Assembly: GCA_021788625.1 (NCBI GenBank)
Contig: JAJYKL010000036.1
Coordinates: 1 to 39,910 of the forward strand
Direction of reading: 5' to 3'
DNA: 39,910 nt
Source: Chloroflexota bacterium
Lineage (GTDB): Bacteria; Chloroflexota; Anaerolineae; J036; Brachytrichaceae
This document shows, one piece after another, positions 35,169 through 39,910 of the stretch. Made by a program: the position numbers and the translations under genes. Each line of letters opens with the position of its first letter. The first letter of the stretch is position 1. The notes beneath the pieces are model-generated. The model had not been told where the DNA came from. It ran no database searches and saw nothing but the letters and a program-made list of their open reading frames with translations.

Positions 35169-37889
35169 TTATTTCCTGCCCGTTCGTTTTATGGACGACG
35201 AACGATGGCCATTTTTACTGATGGGGTGAGATGTCGCGTGCGAAGTCGATTTGCGTTTCGGCATGCGCAGGTTGGTAGCAGGCAGAAGCGCTGCGTCCCA
35301 CACCTGCTCCACGCATTCGGCCAACACGAAAGTCAGCGAATCGCGTACTTCCGCCGGCAGCTCGTCCAGATCGACCGCATTGCGCTTGGGCAGGATGATG
35401 GTCTTCAAACCAGCCCGATGCGCAGCCAGAACCTTCTCCTTCACGCCACCAACTGGCAGCACCAGACCGCGCAATGTAATCTCGCCGGTCATGGCCACGT
35501 CGGGTTTCACCCGGCGACCGGTGAGCGCTGAGACCAATGCAGTGGAGATGGTCACGCCTGCGGAGGGGCCGTCCTTGGGCTGGGCACCGGTTGGAATGTG
35601 CAGGTGGATGTCGCTGTGCTCAAAGGCTTTCTCGTCGATTTTCAGGTCGGCTGCCCGGCTGCGCACATAAGAAAGCGCAGCCTGTGCGCTCTCGCGCATA
35701 ACGTCACCCAGGTGCCCGGTGAGTTGGAACCCCTTTGTTCCCCGCATGATCGTGGCTTCGATGAACAGGATATCACCACCAACGGGTGTCCAGGCCAAAC
35801 CCGTTGCTACACCCGACGTCTCAGTCCGGTCACTCACCTCGGAGTAAAACTTGGGTTTGCCCAGCAGATCCTGAAGCAGTTCCACCGTGACGCGGGTTGG
35901 GAACTCAACCTTCTGTTCCGAAACGCGTGTGACCAGCTTCCGGCAGATTCCACCAATCTCCCGTTCCAGATTCCGCACGCCAGCCTCGCGTGTATAGTCA
36001 CGCATCATTTGCAGCAGAGCGTTGTCATCGAATCCCACTTCGCCGGGGCGCAGACCATTCTCCTTTATCTGTCGGGGAACCAGGTATCCCTGGGCAATGT
36101 GTAACTTCTCAAGCTCGGTGTAGCCGCTTAGCTGCAACACTTCCATGCGATCGAGCAAGGGTCCGGGAACGGTGTCGAGCGAGTTGGCTGTGCAGATGAA
36201 CATCGTCTGCGAAAGATCGAATGGCACATCCAGGTAATGATCGCGGAATTCGCGGTTCTGCTCGGGGTCCAGCACTTCCATGAGGGCTGCCGACGGGTCT
36301 CCGCGGAAGTCCGCGCCAATTTTGTCCACCTCATCCAACATGAAGACAGGATTGTGCGTGCCGGCGCGCCGCACGCCTTGCACAATGCGTCCGGGTATGC
36401 TGCCGATGTACGTGCGCCGGAAGCCGCGGATTTCAGCCTCATCATGCACGCCACCCAGCGACATGCGAATGAACTTGCGCCCCATTGCCCGCGAGATACT
36501 GGCGCCCAGTGACGTCTTGCCGACACCAGGAGGCCCTACGAAGCATAAGATGACACCTTCGCGCTCACGCCGCAGCAAGTCTTCCTCTTCCTGCGGCTCT
36601 TCATGCTGTGGCACTGCGGGTTGCTCCGGTGCGCCAACCAACTCAGCGCCTTCAGCAACCGCAACCGCCTGGTCGGCTGCCTGATTGGCAGCCTGCAGGG
36701 TTTCTGCCTGGGCTTGCACTTCGGCCTCGGCCACCAGCTCCAGACGTCGTTTTCGCACGGCCAGAAATTCCAGGATGCGCTCCTTGATGTCCTGCAATCC
36801 GTAGTGATCCACGTTCAGCACGTTGCGCGCGTGGGCGATGTCTAGGTTGTCGGTGGTAGCGATCTGCCATGGCAGCGACACCATCCAATCGAGGTAAGTT
36901 CGGATCACACCGTATTCCGCAGCCTGTGTAGGAAGCTTCGCCAGGCGTGAAAGCTCACGCTCGGCTTCCTCGCGGGCTTCCTCATTCATGCCGGCCGCTT
37001 CGATCTTGTCGCGCAGCTCGTTGACTTCGATTTGCTGCTCATCGGCTTCGCCCAATTCGTGCTGGATGGCTTTGATTTGCTCGCGCAAGAAGTATTCGCG
37101 CTGTACCTTTTCCATCTCGCTTTGCGCCTGGGTCTGAATCTTCTTACCCAGTTCCAGCACCTCCAACTCCTTATTGAGGAGCTGGAGCAGGAAAAGCATT
37201 TTGTTGGGCAGGCCTTCCATCTCCAGCAGTTTTTGCGCGTCAGACATATCCATGCGCATATACGTCGCGACGGCATAAGCAAGCTGGCGCGGGTCCTCAA
37301 CGCTTTGAATCATCTGGGCCAGTTCATCCGGCAGGTTGGGGATCAACTCTGCCATCTTGGCGAAGCCCTGGCTGATATTGCGTCTCAGTGCCTCAATCTC
37401 AAGCGTTCCTTCCCAGACTTCGGGCATCAGTTCCACGCGCGCCGTCAGATACGGCTCGATGGCCTTGAATTCCATGACGCGGAAACGCTCGTTGCCCTGC
37501 ACGATCATGTTCACAATGCCATCCGGTGACTTGAAGATGCGCACGATGGTCGCGAGGGTCCCGATCCGGTATATGTCTTCCGGTCCCGGCTCCTCCTTTT
37601 CCGGCACCTTGCTGGCTACCAAACCGATGGGCACCTTTCGTTGCATCGCCTCGTCGATCAGGCGGATCGAACGCGGCTGGGCGACGCGCAAAGGCACAGC
37701 GGACAGCGGATAGACGATTGCCCCCCGTAGCGGCAAAATCGCGACGATTTCCGGTACACTCGTGCTGGAGTCGGCTGTCTCTGGGTTTTTCTCATTCTGG
37801 GCTTGTGTGCCCGCCTCGGCCTCAGCCTCAGCGACAGCATCTGCTGCTTCCAGTAAACTGTTAATTCGTTCCAAGTCTCTATCAGACAT
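35169..37889 (-). CDS. lon: Lon ATP-dependent protease with acidic insert
   Basis: 906 residues, longer than the usual 780-820. Cytoplasmic AAA+ serine protease that degrades misfolded and regulatory proteins. The substrate-binding LON domain (from about 45) starts [11 protein letters not shown]. Walker A is G-P-P-G-V-G-K458-T and Walker B F-M-L-D-E-V-D-K. The protease Ser-Lys dyad is complete: S776 in K-D-G-P-S-A-G and K817 in G-G-V-K-E-K. Two oddities: an Ala/Glu/Gln-rich insert of about 50 residues (about 388-440) just before Walker A, and a basic Ser/Lys/Arg tail of about 30 residues after the protease domain. A short acidic Ala/Glu stretch precedes the LON domain. Confidence 0.95.
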   Translation of the reverse strand: MSDRDLERINSLLEAADAVAEAEAEAGTQAQNEKNPETADSSTSVPEIVAILPLRGAIVYPLSAVPLRVAQPRSIRLIDEAMQRKVPIGLVASKVPEKEEPGPEDIYRIGTLATIVRIFKSPDGIVNMIVQGNERFRVMEFKAIEPYLTARVELMPEVWEGTLEIEALRRNISQGFAKMAELIPNLPDELAQMIQSVEDPRQLAYAVATYMRMDMSDAQKLLEMEGLPNKMLFLLQLLNKELEVLELGKKIQTQAQSEMEKVQREYFLREQIKAIQHELGEADEQQIEVNELRDKIEAAGMNEEAREEAERELSRLAKLPTQAAEYGVIRTYLDWMVSLPWQIATTDNLDIAHARNVLNVDHYGLQDIKERILEFLAVRKRRLELVAEAEVQAQAETLQAANQAADQAVAVAEGAELVGAPEQPAVPQHEEPQEEEDLLRREREGVILCFVGPPGVGKTSLGASISRAMGRKFIRMSLGGVHDEAEIRGFRRTYIGSIPGRIVQGVRRAGTHNPVFMLDEVDKIGADFRGDPSAALMEVLDPEQNREFRDHYLDVPFDLSQTMFICTANSLDTVPGPLLDRMEVLQLSGYTELEKLHIAQGYLVPRQIKENGLRPGEVGFDDNALLQMMRDYTREAGVRNLEREIGGICRKLVTRVSEQKVEFPTRVTVELLQDLLGKPKFYSEVSDRTETSGVATGLAWTPVGGDILFIEATIMRGTKGFQLTGHLGDVMRESAQAALSYVRSRAADLKIDEKAFEHSDIHLHIPTGAQPKDGPSAGVTISTALVSALTGRRVKPDVAMTGEITLRGLVLPVGGVKEKVLAAHRAGLKTIILPKRNAVDLDELPAEVRDSLTFVLAECVEQVWDAALLPATNLRMPKRKSTSHATSHPISKNGHRSSSIKRTGRK

Positions 37890-37938
37890 AATGCGTGTGA
37901 CCCGTATATTGGTTTCGATCAGGGAAGAGTATCATCCC

Positions 37939-38820
37939 TTAATTAGAATTGCGTGTATCCATGAAAATCGGGTGTGGCTGGGCCTCCAAGATCTCAGCGT
38001 AGGGCACATGCGCCGCGCGCATGCCTAGATGCTCCGATAAAAGGTAGCGTGCCAGAGTGGTGAAAGCTGTTGCGTTGCCAGTGGTACAGAACTGGTACGA
38101 CGCGGACCTGTCAGGTCGTGATAGGCAGAGCTGGTCTCGCACACGCATGACCTGGCGTGCCACAGCCTGACTGGGATCGATCAAGGCAATGTCATACCCA
38201 GGTGTATGGCGTGCCATCCATCCAGCCACGCAGCGATGGATCGCTGTTGAAAGAAAAGGAAAGTGCGTGCACCCCAGTACCAATGAGTCGGCACCAGCCT
38301 CCAGTAGCGGAACGATAGCCTGCTCCACCAGCGGCTGGCAATCTGAAAGCGCCACGGCGTTCTCCGTATTCGCACCTTCGACGAGAGTGACCCAGCCAGG
38401 GCATGCTTGCTCGATGACCTTGACGTTCGACGCGAAACGCACGACCACGCTGGCAAACAGCTCACTCTGGAATGTAGCTTCGGTGGCCAGTACCCCGATG
38501 ACACCCGTATGGGTGTGATAGGCAGCTGGTTTGACGGCTGGTTCCATGCCGACAAAAGGCACGCTGGGATGCAACCCGCGCAGGAAATGGAGCGCTGCCG
38601 CTGAGGCAGTATTGCATGCAATCACTATGGGTGCGCAACCCTTCCCAAGCAACCAATTGATGCAATGGGTGGTCAGGTCACGGACCTCAGTTAAGCTGCG
38701 GGGACCATACGGCACGTGTGCCTGATCGGCGAGATAGAGTGTTGGCTCCTCAGGCATCAAGCGGACGATCTCACGCCAGACGGAGAGCCCACCAACGCCG
38801 GAGTCGAAGACGCCAATCAC
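37939..38820 (-). CDS. murI: Glutamate racemase
   Basis: 293 residues when started at the second of two adjacent GTG codons, which gives the family start M-I-G-V-F-D-S-G-V-G-G-L. It makes D-glutamate for peptidoglycan. Catalytic residues are present: D6 in F-D-S-G, C69 in I-A-C-N-T-A-S and C184 in L-G-C-T-H-F. The start at 38820 lies seven bases from the end of a TACGAT -10 box, so a leaderless message is likely; the GTG at 38823 would then lie upstream of the transcript. It is 49 bases upstream of lon on the same strand and divergent from the LLM oxidoreductase gene. Confidence 0.93.
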   Translation of the reverse strand: MIGVFDSGVGGLSVWREIVRLMPEEPTLYLADQAHVPYGPRSLTEVRDLTTHCINWLLGKGCAPIVIACNTASAAALHFLRGLHPSVPFVGMEPAVKPAAYHTHTGVIGVLATEATFQSELFASVVVRFASNVKVIEQACPGWVTLVEGANTENAVALSDCQPLVEQAIVPLLEAGADSLVLGCTHFPFLSTAIHRCVAGWMARHTPGYDIALIDPSQAVARQVMRVRDQLCLSRPDRSASYQFCTTGNATAFTTLARYLLSEHLGMRAAHVPYAEILEAQPHPIFMDTRNSN

Positions 38821-38826
38821 CACCTT

Positions 38827-38832
38827 ATCGTA
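38827..38832 (-). promoter_or_regulatory. -10 box directly before murI
   Basis: Minus-strand TACGAT with six bases to the GTG at 38820; the predicted start of transcription is that GTG. Confidence 0.4.
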
Positions 38833-38846
38833 TCACCGTTCCGCGA

Positions 38847-38852
38847 TAGAAT
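38847..38852 (+). promoter_or_regulatory. -10 box of the LLM oxidoreductase gene
   Basis: TAGAAT, with weak TTATCG at 38825-38830 upstream (16-base spacer). GGGAGG at 38871-38876 is the ribosome site. The two divergent -10 boxes lie 14 bases apart, so the promoters overlap. Confidence 0.4.
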
Positions 38853-38879
38853 CGGGGCACTGGACTTTATGGGAGGGAT

Positions 38880-39910
38880 ATGCCAACGACACCGCCCCGT
38901 TTTGCGCTCTACATGCAGGACAAGCACGCGCTTGCCTATGAGCTGGAGATGGCCGGGTATGCGGAGCAAAAAGGCTTCAGCGAGATCTGGCAGGCCGACA
39001 CGCGCCTGGCGCGCGACTGCGTGGTGATGATGTCGGCCTTCCTGGCGCGCACGAAGCGTTAGTGCGTCGGGAGCGGCGTGTTGCCCATCTGGACGCGCAA
39101 TCCGGCCGTCATCGCCGCCTCGTGGACCACGATGTGGGAACTGGGCCGCCAGGTGTCGGGCGAGATGAGCCCGCCGACACGGGTGATGTTAGGGCTGGGT
39201 GCGTGGTGGGAACCCATCGCCTCGCGCGTGGGTGCCTGGCGCAAGAAGCCGTTGACGGCCATGCGCGAGTACGTGAAGGTGATCCGCGAGCTCTTCACCA
39301 TGCGGGAGGTGACCTACCAGGGCGAGTTCGTCAAGCTGGACCACGTGAAGCTGGACGTGGTGTACGGCGACACGGGTCCGCAAGACATCCCCATCTACAT
39401 CGGCGCGACGGGCGACAAGATGCTCGAGCTGGCCGGCGAGATCGCCGACGGCGTGGTGCTGAACTACGTGGTCTCGGTCGACTACATCCGCCACGCGGTG
39501 GAGCTGGTGGCCAGGTGCGCGGCCCGGGCGGGCAGGACCATCGAGCAGGTCGACATTCCAGAACTGCTGGTCTGCGCGCTCAGCAACGACGATCCGCGCG
39601 CGGCGATGACGGAGGCGAAAAAGCTGGTGGCCTACTACCTGGCGACGGAGCCGCACATCATGATGGCCAGCGGGGTGCCGGACGACCTGGTCCGGCGCGT
39701 GCAGGCCGTCATGGGCTGGCCGGCCACGGAGGCGGAGTACGTCGCCGCCGCACAGGTCATCCCCGACGACGTGCCGCGCATGCGGATGGCCGTAGGCACG
39801 AGCGACGAGTGCGTGTCGAAGGTGCGCGAGTACGTCGCCGCCGGCGTCACGTGCCCGATCCTCTACCCGTTGATGAACGATATCAAACCAGTTGTCGGCG
39901 CGTTCGCTGG
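38880..39910 (+). pseudogene. LLM-class flavin oxidoreductase with in-frame TAG, 3' end missing
   Basis: The ATG has GGGAGG four bases upstream. The first 60 codons ([19 protein letters not shown]) are the N terminus of a luciferase-like, MER-type oxidoreductase. A TAG at 39060-39062 follows T-K-R. The same frame then stays open to the end of the window (282 more codons) and continues the family exactly: [51 protein letters not shown] replaces an expected Ile/Val of the R-I-x-x-G-S-G-V strand. It may be a recent nonsense mutation, a sequencing error or read-through. Third positions are nearly all G/C. Confidence 0.8.

Noticed and set aside
39060-39062. Pyrrolysine or other programmed recoding at the TAG
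   Set aside because: The family position is normally a hydrophobic Ile/Val in a core strand, no downstream recoding structure was noticed, and no pyl genes are present; kept only as a remote option.
1-39910. CRISPR arrays, rRNA, phage genes, replication origin
   Set aside because: No regularly spaced repeats, rRNA sequence, phage structural genes or DnaA-box clusters were seen on reading both strands.

Overview
The window looks like chromosomal DNA of a free-living bacterium, most likely a member of the Chloroflexota (Anaerolineae-like). This is inference from gene content and style. The ABC solute-binding lipoprotein has the long Thr/Pro/Val stalk common in that phylum. There is a zinc-ribbon/TM/LysM surface protein with Thr-Pro linkers, a CYTH-CHAD protein, a YqeB-like protein, and several start codons that sit directly behind a -10 box with no Shine-Dalgarno sequence. 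No rRNA, CRISPR array, phage module or replication origin is visible.

Layout. (1) 1-1083: 3' part of a very GC-rich MFS transporter. (2) 1205-4786: a SAM methyltransferase, a CYTH-CHAD protein and a PHP-domain phosphoesterase. (3) 4972-8062: fabF, a strong intrinsic terminator, fabH with a long C-terminal tail, and a small FmdB-type zinc-ribbon protein. (4) 8083-14145: tRNA-Gln(CTG), then a tight co-directional run glmU, CNNM/CorC-like protein, cdd, DUF218 protein, HD hydrolase and LysM protein, with stops and starts overlapping or almost touching. (5) 14245-16316, minus strand: yqeB-like gene then hemW. (6) 16806-17495: an internally deleted ISAs1-type insertion sequence with matching terminal inverted repeats. 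(7) 18309-26551: a complete peptide/nickel-type ABC importer operon (binding protein, two permeases, two ATPases) and a uroporphyrinogen-decarboxylase-like protein, set among long stretches with no recognisable genes. (8) 27266-30968: an OmpR-type response regulator, a phosphofructokinase with pyrophosphate-type signature residues and an ArsB/CitM-type permease, ending at a perfect 19-bp hairpin. (9) 31028-33336, minus strand: MoxR ATPase and DUF58 protein. (10) 33528-38820: dGTPase-like gene, tRNA-Gln(TTG), then lon and murI on the minus strand. (11) 38880-39910: an LLM-class flavin oxidoreductase gene, very GC-rich, interrupted by one in-frame TAG and running off the window.

How the genes fit together. 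Much of the window is housekeeping: fatty-acid initiation and elongation (FabH, FabF), peptidoglycan precursors (GlmU for UDP-GlcNAc, MurI for D-glutamate), nucleotide handling (Cdd, dGTPase), proteolysis (Lon), glycolysis (Pfk) and both glutamine tRNAs. The ABC operon plus UROD-like gene forms an accessory island whose substrate cannot be read from sequence. I see no clearly new multi-gene system. The most unusual points are the in-frame amber codon in an otherwise intact oxidoreductase, four promoter/start arrangements predicting leaderless mRNAs, low-complexity tails or inserts on several housekeeping enzymes (FabH, GlmU, Lon), the deleted IS with intact ends, and the fabF-fabH terminator that fixes the fabH start.
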